This document shows positions 7,915-17,092 of a DNA stretch of 64,000 nucleotides, piece after piece. The notes under the pieces are model-generated. The model did no database searches. It worked only from the letters and a program-made list of their open reading frames with translations, and had not been told where the DNA came from. Position numbers and translations under genes: made by a program. Positions within the stretch are counted from its first letter, which is position 1; every line of letters begins with the position of its first letter. Location of the stretch: assembly GCF_050946405.1 (NCBI RefSeq), contig NZ_JBMNUS010000006.1, forward strand, positions 62,001 to 126,000. Direction: 5' to 3'. This DNA is from Pseudochelatococcus sp050946405. GTDB taxonomy: Bacteria > Pseudomonadota > Alphaproteobacteria > Rhizobiales > Beijerinckiaceae.

Positions 7915-10671
7915 TCACGATGACGGCTTCGTCTTCTGCCGGCTGCGCTTCTTGGGCGTCGGTTTGCCGGGCCAGCCGCCGGTGGAGCGGGGCTGGAAAT
8001 GTTCCGCGCCGAGCGGCACCGCCTCCTGCTTCGGGCCCATTTCGTCCAGCGTCGGCTTGCGGGCGCGGGCGGCAGGCGGCGGCAGATTGGCCGCATCGCC
8101 GTATTTGCGCGCGCCGGCATAGGCGCCCGCGCGGTCCTCGACCTCGCCCTGACGCGCCAGCGGATCGTCGGCGATGGCGAGTTCCGTCGCTTGCAGGCGC
8201 TTGATCTCGTCGCGCAGGCGCGCGGCGGTTTCGAATTCGAGATCGGCCGCTGCGGCCCGCATGCGTTTGTCGAGATCGGCCAGAACCGTCTTGAGGTTGT
8301 GGCCGACGGCGGCCTTTTCGGTGAGCCCGGTGTCGACGGTGACGTGATCGCGCTCGTAGACCGATTCGAGAATGTCGCCGATGCGTTTCTTCACGCTCTG
8401 CGGCGTGATGCCGTGTTCCTCGTTGTAGGCCATCTGCCGGTCGCGGCGGCGTGTCGTTTCGGCGAGCGCGCGCTCCAGCGAGCCGGTGATGTTGTCGGCG
8501 TAGCAGATGACGTGCCCCTCGGCGTTGCGCGCCGCGCGGCCGATGGTCTGCACGAGCGATGTTTCGGAGCGCAGAAAGCCTTCCTTGTCCGCGTCCAGAA
8601 TGGCGACGAGCGCGCATTCGGGAATGTCGAGTCCCTCGCGCAGCAGGTTGATGCCCACCAGCACGTCGAAGGCGCCGAGCCGCAGGTCGCGGATGATCTC
8701 GATGCGCTCCAGCGTGTCGATGTCCGAGTGCATGTAGCGCACGCGCACGCCGTTTTCGTGCAGATATTCCGTGAGGTCCTCGGCCATGCGCTTGGTGAGC
8801 ACGGTGACGAGCGAGCGGTAGCCGCGCGCCGTCGTCGCGCGCACCTCGCCGAGCAGGTCGTCCACCTGGCTGCGGGCGGGGCGGATTTCCACCGGCGGAT
8901 CGACGAGGCCCGTGGGGCGGATGACCTGCTCCACGAACACGCCGCCGGTGCGCTCCAGCTCCCATTTTCCCGGCGTCGCCGAGACATGCACCGATTGCGG
9001 GCGCATGGCGTCCCATTCCTCGAAACGCAGCGGCCGGTTGTCCATGCACGAGGGCAGGCGGAAGCCGTATTCGGCCAGCGTCGCCTTGCGCCGGAAGTCG
9101 CCACGGTACATGCCGCCGATCTGCGGGATGGTGACATGGCTCTCGTCGGCGAAGACGAGCGCGTTGTCGGGCAGGTACTCGAACAGCGTCGGCGGCGGCT
9201 CGCCCGGCTTGCGCCCGGTGAGATAGCGCGAATAGTTCTCGATGCCGGCGCAGGAGCCGGTGGCCTCCATCATCTCCAGATCGAACACGGTGCGCTGTTC
9301 CAGCCGCTGCGCCTCCAGCAGGCGGCCCATGCGCGTCAGTTCCTCCACGCGCCGCGCCATCTCCTCCTTGATGCCCTTGATCGACTGGAGCAGCGTCGGG
9401 CGCGGCGTGACGTAATGCGAATTGGCGTACATCTTGACGAAGCCGAGATCGGCCGTCTTCTGCCCGGTGAGCGGATCGAACTCGGCGATGGCCTCCACCT
9501 CGTCGCCGAACAGCGAGAGGCGCCAGGCCCGGTCCTCGTAGTGGGCGGGGAACACCTCAATGACATCGCCGCGCACGCGAAAGGTGCCGCGGGTGAAATC
9601 GGCGCCGGTGCGCTTGTATTGCAGCGCCACGAGATCGGCGATGAGCTGGCGTTGCTCCACGCGCTCGCCGACCTTCACCGAAAACGTCATCGCCGTATAG
9701 GTCTCGACCGAGCCGATACCGTAGATGCACGAGACGGAGGCGACGATGATCACGTCGTCGCGCTCCAGCAGCGCGCGGGTGGCGGCGTGGCGCATGCGGT
9801 CGATCTGCTCGTTGATCGACGATTCCTTTTCGATATAGGTGTCCGAACGCGGCACGTAGGCTTCGGGCTGGTAGTAGTCGTAATAGGAGACGAAATACTC
9901 GACGGCGTTGTCGGGAAAGAAGCTCTTGAACTCGCCGTAGAGTTGCGCCGCGAGCGTCTTGTTGGGGGCGAGGATGAGCGCCGGGCGCTGGGTTTCCTCG
10001 ATGACCTTGGCCATGGTGAACGTCTTGCCCGAGCCCGTGACGCCGAGCAGCACCTGATCGCGCTCGTCGTCGCGGATGCCCTGCACCAGTTCCGCGATGG
10101 CGGTCGGCTGGTCGCCGGCGGGCGCGAAATCCGACTGCATGCGGAAGCGGATGCCGCCTTCCGATTTCTCCGGCCGTTCGGGCCGGTGGGGCGTCCAGAC
10201 CTCGCCGTTCTTGATGAACGGGTTGCCGTCCTCCAGCAATTGCGTCAGCGCCGATACGGTGGCGGAAACGCCCGATCCCTCGCCTGCGAGATCGGCGGCG
10301 CGCGCGCCCTCCGTCGCCTTGCCGCGTTTGCGCGCGGGTTTGGGGGCGGGGCGGCCGTCGCCCTCGAGGGACACGGACAAGCGCGCGGCGAGTTCGGGGT
10401 CGTTCGTCGGCGTGGCATCGACGGCATAGCCGCTTTGCGGCGCTTCCTCGAAGCCGCGGCCGCGGTTGAGGGCGGGATTGAGCAGATCGGCCAGGAAAGG
10501 ATCGAGCGGCACCAGTTCCGGCCGGGATGCTTTCCCGAGCTTTCGTCCGCGGGTTTTGCCGCCTTCCGCGCCGCGTGCGGCCGCCGCCGGCGAGGGCGCG
10601 GAGGCCGCGTCTTCCTTCGCCGGTGCGCCGGGTTTGCCGGAATTGTCGGATGATCCAGTCGTGCGCGCCAT
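7915..10671 (-). CDS. uvrB: Excinuclease ABC subunit B
   Basis: UvrB is the damage-verifying helicase-like subunit of nucleotide excision repair. ATG 10671 gives 918 residues starting MARTTGSSDN. An N-terminal extension of about 165 residues, rich in Ala, Pro and Arg, precedes the canonical core, as in other rhizobial UvrB proteins. In the core are the Walker A LLGVTGSGKTFTMAKVI, the beta-hairpin region VEYFVSYYDYYQPEAYVP, DESHVTIPQIGGMYRGD (Walker B region) and helicase motifs such as VLVGINLLREGLDIPE and QTIGRAARN. A C-terminal UVR motif (DLEFETAARLRDEIKRLQ) binds UvrC. A longer start at 10734 is less likely. It is divergent from the fabI-type gene, and I see no GTTC-N7-GTTC SOS box upstream. 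Confidence 0.97.
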   Translation of the reverse strand: MARTTGSSDNSGKPGAPAKEDAASAPSPAAAARGAEGGKTRGRKLGKASRPELVPLDPFLADLLNPALNRGRGFEEAPQSGYAVDATPTNDPELAARLSVSLEGDGRPAPKPARKRGKATEGARAADLAGEGSGVSATVSALTQLLEDGNPFIKNGEVWTPHRPERPEKSEGGIRFRMQSDFAPAGDQPTAIAELVQGIRDDERDQVLLGVTGSGKTFTMAKVIEETQRPALILAPNKTLAAQLYGEFKSFFPDNAVEYFVSYYDYYQPEAYVPRSDTYIEKESSINEQIDRMRHAATRALLERDDVIIVASVSCIYGIGSVETYTAMTFSVKVGERVEQRQLIADLVALQYKRTGADFTRGTFRVRGDVIEVFPAHYEDRAWRLSLFGDEVEAIAEFDPLTGQKTADLGFVKMYANSHYVTPRPTLLQSIKGIKEEMARRVEELTRMGRLLEAQRLEQRTVFDLEMMEATGSCAGIENYSRYLTGRKPGEPPPTLFEYLPDNALVFADESHVTIPQIGGMYRGDFRRKATLAEYGFRLPSCMDNRPLRFEEWDAMRPQSVHVSATPGKWELERTGGVFVEQVIRPTGLVDPPVEIRPARSQVDDLLGEVRATTARGYRSLVTVLTKRMAEDLTEYLHENGVRVRYMHSDIDTLERIEIIRDLRLGAFDVLVGINLLREGLDIPECALVAILDADKEGFLRSETSLVQTIGRAARNAEGHVICYADNITGSLERALAETTRRRDRQMAYNEEHGITPQSVKKRIGDILESVYERDHVTVDTGLTEKAAVGHNLKTVLADLDKRMRAAAADLEFETAARLRDEIKRLQATELAIADDPLARQGEVEDRAGAYAGARKYGDAANLPPPAARARKPTLDEMGPKQEAVPLGAEHFQPRSTGGWPGKPTPKKRSRQKTKPSS

Positions 10672-10880
10672 GCCCGGAATATGGCGCGCCTCGCGCCGGG
10701 ATGGAAGACGGCGGCGGGAATTTTTGCGTTGCATTCTTTCCGGTTTCGGCGGGCGGAGGCACGCCGTTCGGTTCTCACGCCTTTTTTCCCGGCGTGACTT
10801 TACCGGGAAATGTCATTTTTCTTGATGCTGCATATGCAATATTCCCGGCACTTGATCTCGACCAATTGGGGGCCGTTGAT

Positions 10881-11645
10881 ATGATTGATCTGTCCAACAA
10901 GCGTGCGCTCGTCGTCGGTGTGGCCAACGAGCATTCCATCGCGTGGGGTGTCGCGAAGGCGTTGCATCAGGCGGGCGCCGAGGTGGCGATGACCTACCTC
11001 AACGAGAAGGCCAAGCCGTATGTGCAGCCGCTGGCGGAATCGATCAACGCGCCGATCTTCCTGCCGCTCGATGTCCGCAATGAAAGCGAGGAAGAAGCGC
11101 TCTTCCGGCACATCGCGGAAAAGTGGGGCACGCTCGATATCGTGATCCATTCCATCGCCTTCGCTCCCGCGAAGGATCTGCATGGCCGCGTCATCGACAC
11201 GTCGCTCGAAGGCGTGGAACTGTCGATCGACATTTCGGTTCACTCCTTCGTCCGCCTGCTGCGCCAGGCCGAGCCGCTGATGAAGAACGGCGGCTCCGCG
11301 CAGACCATGAGCTTCTACGGCGCGGAAAAGGTCGTGGAGCATTACAACATGATGGGGCCGATCAAGGCCGCGCTCGAGGCCACCAGCCGCGAGCTGGCTT
11401 CCGAGCTGGGGCCGAAGGGCATCACCGTCAACACGCTCTCGCCCGGTCCGATGCTCACGCGCGCCGCGTCCGGCATCGGCGACTTCGACGATCTGCTCAA
11501 GCAGGCCATCGAGCGCTCGCCCATGCGCCGCCTCGCCACCATCGAGGACGTGGGCGCCGTCGCCGCGTTCCTCGCTTCGGATCTCGCGCGCAACATCACC
11601 GGCGAAACGATCTATATCGACGCCGGCTACCACATCATGGGCTGA
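10881..11645 (+). CDS. fabI: Enoyl-ACP reductase, FabI type
   Basis: A short-chain dehydrogenase-fold enzyme expected to reduce the double bond of enoyl-ACP with NAD(P)H in type II fatty acid synthesis. From ATG 10881 it is 254 residues. The cofactor loop GVANEHSIAWGVAKAL (residues about 13-28) is the FabI variant of the Rossmann motif, and the catalytic pair is in YNMMGPIKAAL (Tyr-x6-Lys). The end IYIDAGYHIMG is typical. An open frame extends further upstream, but MIDLSNKRALVVG is the family start. Alphaproteobacteria often carry more than one FabI, so this may be a secondary copy. A hairpin follows at 11657. Confidence 0.9.
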   Translation: MIDLSNKRALVVGVANEHSIAWGVAKALHQAGAEVAMTYLNEKAKPYVQPLAESINAPIFLPLDVRNESEEEALFRHIAEKWGTLDIVIHSIAFAPAKDLHGRVIDTSLEGVELSIDISVHSFVRLLRQAEPLMKNGGSAQTMSFYGAEKVVEHYNMMGPIKAALEATSRELASELGPKGITVNTLSPGPMLTRAASGIGDFDDLLKQAIERSPMRRLATIEDVGAVAAFLASDLARNITGETIYIDAGYHIMG

Positions 11646-12046
11646 GAAAGCCCGAGGATGCCGCGCCGATCCGTTGGTCGGCGCGGCATCCCCGGTTGCA
11701 CAAGCGCGCCGATGCCGCGGCGGGAAGTCCACCGCCCGAAGCCGTCGGCTGCGTGTATTCATATACATATGATATCGATTTGGTTGCATTTCACTGCCGC
11801 CCCGCCGTCCGGGCGGGCGCGCCGTCTTGCCGGGCGCGCTTTTTTCGGAGCCGCCGCGGCTCTATTGCTCCGCGAGCGGGCATATTGTCGTCAAGCCTAT
11901 TGTTCGCGTGGAGCGTGGCTGATATGAGCGCGTGAAACCTTGCGTGATGCGCTGTGGGTGTTCCATAACGTCGCGCGATGGCGCCGCCTGCGCGGGCGCG
12001 CCGGTGTATGGCGGGCGCATTGCACCCTATGTAAGGAAATGGCCGG
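11646..12046. other. fabI-prs spacer
   Basis: About 400 bases without a credible gene. It holds the hairpin at 11657-11690. The rest shows an AT-richer patch around 11755-11795 (ATATACATATGATATCG) that could carry a promoter, but no convincing -35/-10 pair could be fixed. Confidence 0.4.
11657..11690 (+). terminator. Hairpin after fabI
   Basis: GATGCCGCGCCGATC (11657-11671) pairs with GGTCGGCGCGGCATC (11676-11690), 15 pairs with one G-T, 11 bases after the stop codon. There is no T tract, so this could be a factor-dependent or RNA-stabilising hairpin. Confidence 0.5.
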
Positions 12047-12991
12047 ATGAAACCCTCGATCAAGCTCGTCGCGGGCAACTCGAATCGCCCTCTGGCTGAG
12101 GCGATCGCCAAGTATCTCGAAGTGCCGCTGGCGACATGCCTCGTGCGCCGCTTCGCGGACATGGAGATCTTCGTCGAGATTCAGGAGAACGTGCGCGGCG
12201 AGGATGCGTTCATCATCCAGTCGACCTCCTTCCCCGCCAACGACCACCTGATGGAATTGCTCATCATGACCGATGCGCTGCGCCGCTCTTCCGCGCGGCG
12301 CATCACGGCCGTGATTCCCTATTTCGGCTACGCCCGGCAGGACAGGCGTTCCGCGGGGCGCACGCCCATCTCGGCCAAGCTCGTGGCGAATCTCATCACC
12401 CGCGCGGGCGCCGACAGGGTGCTGACCGTCGATCTGCATGCCGGGCAGATCCAGGGCTTTTTCGACATCCCCACCGACAATCTGTTCGCCGCGCCGGTGA
12501 TGGTGCGCGACATTCTCGAACGGCTCGACCTGTCGAACACGATGGTGGTGTCGCCGGACGTCGGCGGCGTGGTGCGCGCCCGCGCGCTCGCCAAGCGCAT
12601 CGACGCCCCGCTCGCCATTGTCGACAAACGCCGCGAGCGCCCCGGCGAATCGGAGGTGATGAACATCATCGGCCATGTCGAGGGCAAGAGCTGCATCCTC
12701 GTGGACGACATCATCGACTCCGGCGGCACGCTGTGCAATGCGGCGGATGCGCTGCTGGCCAAGGGCGCCAAGGAAGTCTACGCCTATTGCACCCACGGCG
12801 TGCTCTCGGGCGGCGCGGTGGCGCGCATCGCCTCTTCCCGCCTCAAGGAACTGGTCATCACCGATTCGATTCTGGCGACGGAGGCGGTGAAGGTCGCGCA
12901 CAACATCCGCACCATCACCATCTCGACCTTGCTCGGCGAGGCCATCGGCCGCACGGCGAGCGAATCGAGCGTGTCCAGCCTGTTCGATTGA
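12047..12991 (+). CDS. prs: Ribose-phosphate pyrophosphokinase
   Basis: This enzyme makes PRPP from ribose 5-phosphate and ATP, feeding purine, pyrimidine, histidine and NAD synthesis. The 314-residue product is full length. Visible are the N-terminal MKPSIKLVAGNSNRPLAEAI, the ATP/ribose-binding region YFGYARQDRRSAGRTPISAK, the catalytic DLHAGQIQGFFDIP, and the PRPP-binding loop CILVDDIIDSGGT near residue 218. It stands alone between the fabI and chaA genes. A perfect hairpin follows at 13073. Confidence 0.97.
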   Translation: MKPSIKLVAGNSNRPLAEAIAKYLEVPLATCLVRRFADMEIFVEIQENVRGEDAFIIQSTSFPANDHLMELLIMTDALRRSSARRITAVIPYFGYARQDRRSAGRTPISAKLVANLITRAGADRVLTVDLHAGQIQGFFDIPTDNLFAAPVMVRDILERLDLSNTMVVSPDVGGVVRARALAKRIDAPLAIVDKRRERPGESEVMNIIGHVEGKSCILVDDIIDSGGTLCNAADALLAKGAKEVYAYCTHGVLSGGAVARIASSRLKELVITDSILATEAVKVAHNIRTITISTLLGEAIGRTASESSVSSLFD

Positions 12992-13072
12992 GGTTGCCGG
13001 ATCGCCCGCCGATCTGGACTTGCCCCTCACGCCTTGATAAAAGGCGGGAATTCCCTCGCCTGGGCGTGGGCT

Positions 13073-13092
13073 CGGCCGGGACGACCCGGCCG
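13073..13092. other. Hairpin in the prs-chaA spacer
   Basis: CGGCCGGG (13073-13080) and CCCGGCCG (13085-13092) form a perfect 8-pair stem with loop ACGA. No T tract follows; it could end prs transcription or sit in the chaA leader. Confidence 0.4.
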
Positions 13093-13131
13093 CGATGACG
13101 CCGGAAGGGGACGGCCCCGACAGGGGAAACA

Positions 13132-14316
13132 ATGTCCTCGGGTCTCCTTCAAGCCGCCGCTTCCGCGATATCGCCGGGAACCCTGCTGCGGCTTTCCGCC
13201 GCGTGGCTTATCGTCGCTCTCTTCCAATGGAGCGGTCATTCCTGGTTGTCACCGTCGATGACGCCGGTCGTGGCGATCGTCTGTTTCGCCGCGTTGTTCG
13301 CAACCATTCTCATGGCCTCCTTCGGTGTCGTCGCGCAAGCCGATGTACTGGCCCATCGGCTCGGCGAACCATACGGCACCCTCATCCTCACCCTGTCGAT
13401 CGTATCGATCGAAGTCATCCTGATCGCCGCCGTCATGTCGGGGCCGGGGGAAACGCCCACGATCGGGCGCGACTCGATCTTCGCCGTGATGATGATCATC
13501 CTCAATCTCGTGACCGGCGTCTGCCTCGTGGTCGGCGCGGCGCGATACGGCGAGCAGGAGTACAACGCGCAAGGGGCTCTCGCTTTCATCTCCATGACGG
13601 TCGTCCTGGCGGGCGTCGCCCTTCTGTTGCCCAACACCCTCGGCACCGGCGACGGCACCTTCCTGCCGTCGCAGGCGGTCGCCCTTTCGGCGCTGACCTT
13701 TATTCTCTACGGCGCTTTCCTGTTCTTGCAGATGCGGCGGTATCGCTATCATTTCATTCAGCCGGAGCCGGGCCAGCTCTCGATCCGGCCCCAAACCGCG
13801 GCTTCCGATATCGCGGCTTCCGGGGGTGGCTCGCCGCCGGCGGCGGAAAGCGGAGCGGGGACCGGCGGGAGCATCGCCCGTGCCGTCGTTCTGGTGGCGC
13901 TCATGCTGCCGATCGTGCTGCTGGCCCACCACCTCGCCATCGTGATCGATTACGGCGTGGCGGAGGCCGGGGCGCCGGTGGCGCTCGGCGGCGTGCTCAT
14001 CGCGATCATCGTGTTCACGCCCGAATCCATTACGGCCGTGAAGGCCGCCTTCAACAACGAAACGCAACGAGCGATCAATCTTTGTCTCGGCGCTTTCGTG
14101 TCGACGGTGGGGCTGACCGTGCCTGCCGTGCTGACGGTCGGTCTGGTGACGGGTAAAACCGTCGTGTTCGGGATTTCCGCCAGCGAGACGGTTCTTTTCG
14201 TCCTGACGCTGGCGCTGACCACCCTGACCTTTCTGGGGCAAAGAACGTCCGTGTTGCAGGGGCTGCTGCATCTGACCCTTTTCGGCGTGTTTGCGCTGCT
14301 GCTTTTCACCCGCTGA
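13132..14316 (+). CDS. chaA: ChaA-type Ca2+(Na+,K+)/H+ antiporter
   Basis: This 394-residue inner-membrane antiporter of the CaCA superfamily exports calcium, sodium or potassium in exchange for protons. About eleven hydrophobic segments are evident. The paired family motifs appear as GTLILTLSIVSIEVILIAAV (first repeat, acidic Glu) and VFTPESITAVKAAFNNETQR (second repeat), both matching ChaA. A hydrophilic Gly/Ser-rich loop near residues 220-250 joins the halves. AGGGGAAAC precedes the ATG at 13132. It is monocistronic and convergent with the next LysR gene. Confidence 0.88.
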   Translation: MSSGLLQAAASAISPGTLLRLSAAWLIVALFQWSGHSWLSPSMTPVVAIVCFAALFATILMASFGVVAQADVLAHRLGEPYGTLILTLSIVSIEVILIAAVMSGPGETPTIGRDSIFAVMMIILNLVTGVCLVVGAARYGEQEYNAQGALAFISMTVVLAGVALLLPNTLGTGDGTFLPSQAVALSALTFILYGAFLFLQMRRYRYHFIQPEPGQLSIRPQTAASDIAASGGGSPPAAESGAGTGGSIARAVVLVALMLPIVLLAHHLAIVIDYGVAEAGAPVALGGVLIAIIVFTPESITAVKAAFNNETQRAINLCLGAFVSTVGLTVPAVLTVGLVTGKTVVFGISASETVLFVLTLALTTLTFLGQRTSVLQGLLHLTLFGVFALLLFTR

Positions 14317-14382
14317 CGCCTCGGTGTTTCTCGCCTGCGCCATCGTTGATGATCGGAAGGGCGATTTCGGCCGATTCCGAAA

Positions 14383-15330
14383 TCACCCGGCGGACCGGTA
14401 TCCGCCCGAAACCGGCGAGGGCGAAGACAATGTCCTGTCGAGGCTTTCGGAAGACGCGCCCAGAAAGCAATTGACGAATTCCTCGACCAGAGGCCGGTGG
14501 CGGCGCGCCTGTGTCCGGTAGATCGAAAACTCCACCATGATCGACGGCTCGAACGGCCGGATGTGAACGTTGTCGGCCCAACTCGCCGCGACGAGCGGGT
14601 GCATGAGCGATACGCCCAGGCCCGCCTCCACCAACTGACAGAGCGAGGACATCAGCGAGACCTCGATGGTGCTCGAAACGGAGATGCCCGCCGCGTCGAA
14701 CACATCCCGCACGCGGCCGGGCAGCCGGCTGTCGTCGGTGAGGCAGATGAGATTCTCGCCGGCCAGAAGCGCCGGCGTGATCACGCGGTGCCCGGCGAGC
14801 GAGTGACCGCGCGGCAACGCGCACACCACCGGCGCGCGCATCAGGCTGAGCCGCTCCAGACCCTTTATCTCCGTGGCGTGGCTTGCGATCAGCAGATCGA
14901 GCTTGCCGTTCTCGATCCAGTCGCTGAGGAAATACGATTCCCTGATTCGCAGCGATAGCCTGGTTTTCGGCCTTGCCGACAGATACCGGCGCACCGCCTC
15001 CTGCAACACGCGCCCCGACAACGCGGGCAGAACGCCGATCCGCAGCACGTCAAGCTCCTCGCGCCGGATCTCGCTGACGGCGCGATGCAACTGGTCGAGC
15101 CCCACGAAGATGCGGTCGATCTCCGAATAAAGCCGCCTGCCGCGATCCGTCAGCACCAGCCGTCCCTTCTCCCGCTCGAAGAGGACAAGCTCTATGTCGC
15201 GCTCGAGGTTGGCGATGAGCTTGCTGAGGGAAGGTTGCGAAATGGACAGCGCTTCCGCCGCCGCGCTGACGGTTCCATGCTCGACGACAGCCTTGAAAGC
15301 CTCGATCTGGCGTAAACTGACAGGGCGCAT
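14383..15330 (-). CDS. LysR-family transcriptional regulator
   Basis: A 315-residue LysR regulator with an N-terminal helix-turn-helix (VEHGTVSAAAEALSISQPSL, residues about 16-35, then LSKLIANLERD) and an effector-binding domain whose second lobe contains GLGVSLMHPLVAASWADN. It is divergent from the MmgE/PrpD-monooxygenase-ABC operon. It is the most likely local regulator of that operon, acting on the AT-rich 240-base spacer. The inducer is unknown. The C-terminus has a Ser/Pro-rich tail (SSPSPVSGGYRSAG) beyond the domain. Confidence 0.9.
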   Translation of the reverse strand: MRPVSLRQIEAFKAVVEHGTVSAAAEALSISQPSLSKLIANLERDIELVLFEREKGRLVLTDRGRRLYSEIDRIFVGLDQLHRAVSEIRREELDVLRIGVLPALSGRVLQEAVRRYLSARPKTRLSLRIRESYFLSDWIENGKLDLLIASHATEIKGLERLSLMRAPVVCALPRGHSLAGHRVITPALLAGENLICLTDDSRLPGRVRDVFDAAGISVSSTIEVSLMSSLCQLVEAGLGVSLMHPLVAASWADNVHIRPFEPSIMVEFSIYRTQARRHRPLVEEFVNCFLGASSESLDRTLSSPSPVSGGYRSAG

Positions 15331-15383
15331 CCATAGCCTTTTTTGGCATCACGAAGAAGATAACGAATTTGACTGAATAGCAT

Positions 15384-15395
15384 AATTATATAATT
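15384..15395. promoter_or_regulatory. AT-rich palindrome between the LysR and MmgE/PrpD genes
   Basis: AATTATATAATT is a perfect 12-base palindrome inside an AT-rich pocket (about 15355-15412), 54 bases upstream of the LysR start and 177 before the GTG of the divergent gene. It is a candidate operator or promoter core for the divergent pair. Confidence 0.4.
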
Positions 15396-15571
15396 TTCAT
15401 AGACTAACTTTAACGACCAATCCATTTCAGGTGCCGCATGGCTTGTTTCCCGTTCCCCGACCGCGCCGCCGGAAGATGCCCGGTAACGGAAAGATGTCGC
15501 TTTCGTCATGCCGGCTTCCGGCGTGGCGTCGTCGTCGCCCGGCCGGCATCTGTCATGCGGGGGGCTTCGTC

Positions 15572-16957
15572 GTGACTTCGGCAGCCAACCGTGAAACCGG
15601 ACGAGGCCGGACATTGGCCGGCTACGTCGCCGGCGCGCGCGGCCGGGCGCTTCCCGGCGTCGTGGTTCACGAGGCCCGCCGTGCGCTGGTGGATCATCTC
15701 GCCGTTACCGTCTCGGGGGCTTTCGACGCCGCCGTGTTGCCGGTGAGGCGGATCGCGCGGCGCTGGCCGGCCGCCGGCAAGGCGCGCATCGTTCTCGGCG
15801 GCACGACGACGCCGGCCGTGGCCGCGTTGATCAACGGCACGGCGGCCCACGCCGCGGATTTCGACGACGTTCACCATCTCGGCGCCGGGCACCCCGGCGG
15901 CCCGTGCTGGTCCACGGCGCTGGCGCTCGCCGGACACGGCTCGCTGGACGAGGAAACGACGCTCGCCGCTTTCGTCGCCGGTTTCGAGGTGATGGCTCGT
16001 CTCGGCGGCGGAGGCGTGCCGGGTGTCGGCCGCTCCCTGCAACGCAAGGGCTTTCATCCGACTTCGGTCGTCGGGCGGATGGGCGCGGCCTCCGTCGCGG
16101 CCGTGCTCTACGATCTCGAAGCGGCGCAGGTCCTCAACGCGCTGGCGAACGCCGCCACGACGGCCGGCGGGCTCGTCGGATCGTTCGGCACCCACGGCAA
16201 GCCGTTTCATGCCGGCAAGGCCGCCATGGACGGCATTCTCGCCGCCGATCTCGCGGCGGAAGGCTTCCTGGGGGCCGATCATATTTTCGAGCGCGAGAAC
16301 GGCTGGCTGGACGCCTTCATCCAGGATCGCGACGTCGAGGTGCCGCCGCTGGATTTCGACGAACAATGGGAGTTGCTGCGCAACGGTTACAAGCTGTTCG
16401 CGAGCTGCCGCGCCACTCACGCCGCTTCCCAGACGGCGATCGGCCTTCTCGGCAGGATCGGGGGCCGGCCGATCGAGCGCGTCATCGCCCGCGTCCATCC
16501 CGGCGCGCTGGTGACGGCAGGCAAGACGGCGCCCCGGACGGCGCTCGAAGCCAAGTTCAGCGTTTCGTTCTGCGTCGCCATGGCGCTCGGCGGTTACAAG
16601 TTGGCGGCCAACGATTTCGACGACCGGATTCTTGCCGACGAACGCGTGACCTCCCTGCTGCCGCTCGTCGAGGTTGTGCCTGTCGCGGGGCAGATACCGT
16701 CCTCCGCTTTCGTGACCGTCGTCTTCAGCGACGGCAGCCGGATCGAGGGGCATACCGAGGTCGTTCTGGGACACCCCGAAAACCCGGTGGGCGATGCCGG
16801 GCTGGAGGAAAAGTTTCTCGGTCTGGTCGAGCCGGTTCTCGGCGAGCGCAAGGCCGGCGTGTTGCTGGAGGCCGCCTGGAATTTCGGGCGGCCGGGCACG
16901 CTCGCCGCCATCGGCGAAACACTCGCCGGACAGGATGACGGCGCGCGTGCGGCATGA
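15572..16957 (+). CDS. MmgE/PrpD family protein (1 of 3)
   Basis: This protein belongs to the family that includes 2-methylcitrate dehydratase (PrpD), iminodisuccinate epimerase, cis-aconitate decarboxylase and Bacillus YxeQ. Conserved stretches include LINGTAAHAADFDDVHHLGA, KGFHPTSVVGRMGAASVAAV, FGTHGKPFHAGKAAMDGIL, NGYKLFASCRATHA and EAKFSVSFCVAMAL. I start it at GTG 15572, with GGGGGG just upstream, giving 461 residues; the frame is open to ATG 15431, but that extra part is Arg/Pro-rich and unlike the family. It heads the + strand catabolic operon and is divergent from LysR. The substrate is unknown; a small polycarboxylate is likely. Not prpD proper, as no prpB or prpC is present. Confidence 0.85.
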   Translation: MTSAANRETGRGRTLAGYVAGARGRALPGVVVHEARRALVDHLAVTVSGAFDAAVLPVRRIARRWPAAGKARIVLGGTTTPAVAALINGTAAHAADFDDVHHLGAGHPGGPCWSTALALAGHGSLDEETTLAAFVAGFEVMARLGGGGVPGVGRSLQRKGFHPTSVVGRMGAASVAAVLYDLEAAQVLNALANAATTAGGLVGSFGTHGKPFHAGKAAMDGILAADLAAEGFLGADHIFERENGWLDAFIQDRDVEVPPLDFDEQWELLRNGYKLFASCRATHAASQTAIGLLGRIGGRPIERVIARVHPGALVTAGKTAPRTALEAKFSVSFCVAMALGGYKLAANDFDDRILADERVTSLLPLVEVVPVAGQIPSSAFVTVVFSDGSRIEGHTEVVLGHPENPVGDAGLEEKFLGLVEPVLGERKAGVLLEAAWNFGRPGTLAAIGETLAGQDDGARAA

Positions 16958-16964
16958 ATGCGAT

Positions 16965-16991
16965 TTCGGGAAACGGACGCCGTTTCCCGAA
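16965..16991. other. Hairpin between the MmgE/PrpD gene and the monooxygenase
   Basis: TTCGGGAAACGG (16965-16976) and CCGTTTCCCGAA (16980-16991) form a perfect 12-pair stem with loop ACG, starting 8 bases after the stop codon. With no T run it may attenuate or process the operon transcript rather than end it. Confidence 0.55.
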
Positions 16992-17092
16992 AAAGATGAC
17001 GTGAGAACAATCGTCGGGAACAGCGATGATGTCAGGTATCGCGCCGTTCCGGCGATCGCATCCCTCCTGATACGTGAAGTTCAGAGAACGCA

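Noticed and set aside
7999..10653. Long open frame antisense to uvrB (over 880 codons)
   Set aside because: It is a by-product of GC-rich third positions in uvrB. The translation is Arg/Gly/Ala-rich without any family motif, and uvrB itself is certain.
10672..10880. SOS (LexA) box upstream of uvrB
   Set aside because: I searched the spacer for GTTC-N7-GTTC and its complement. The only close sequence, GTTCGGTTC, has the wrong spacing.
13021..13131. Riboswitch (yybP-ykoY type) ahead of chaA
   Set aside because: There is a GC-rich hairpin, but none of the conserved loop sequences of the manganese riboswitch could be placed.
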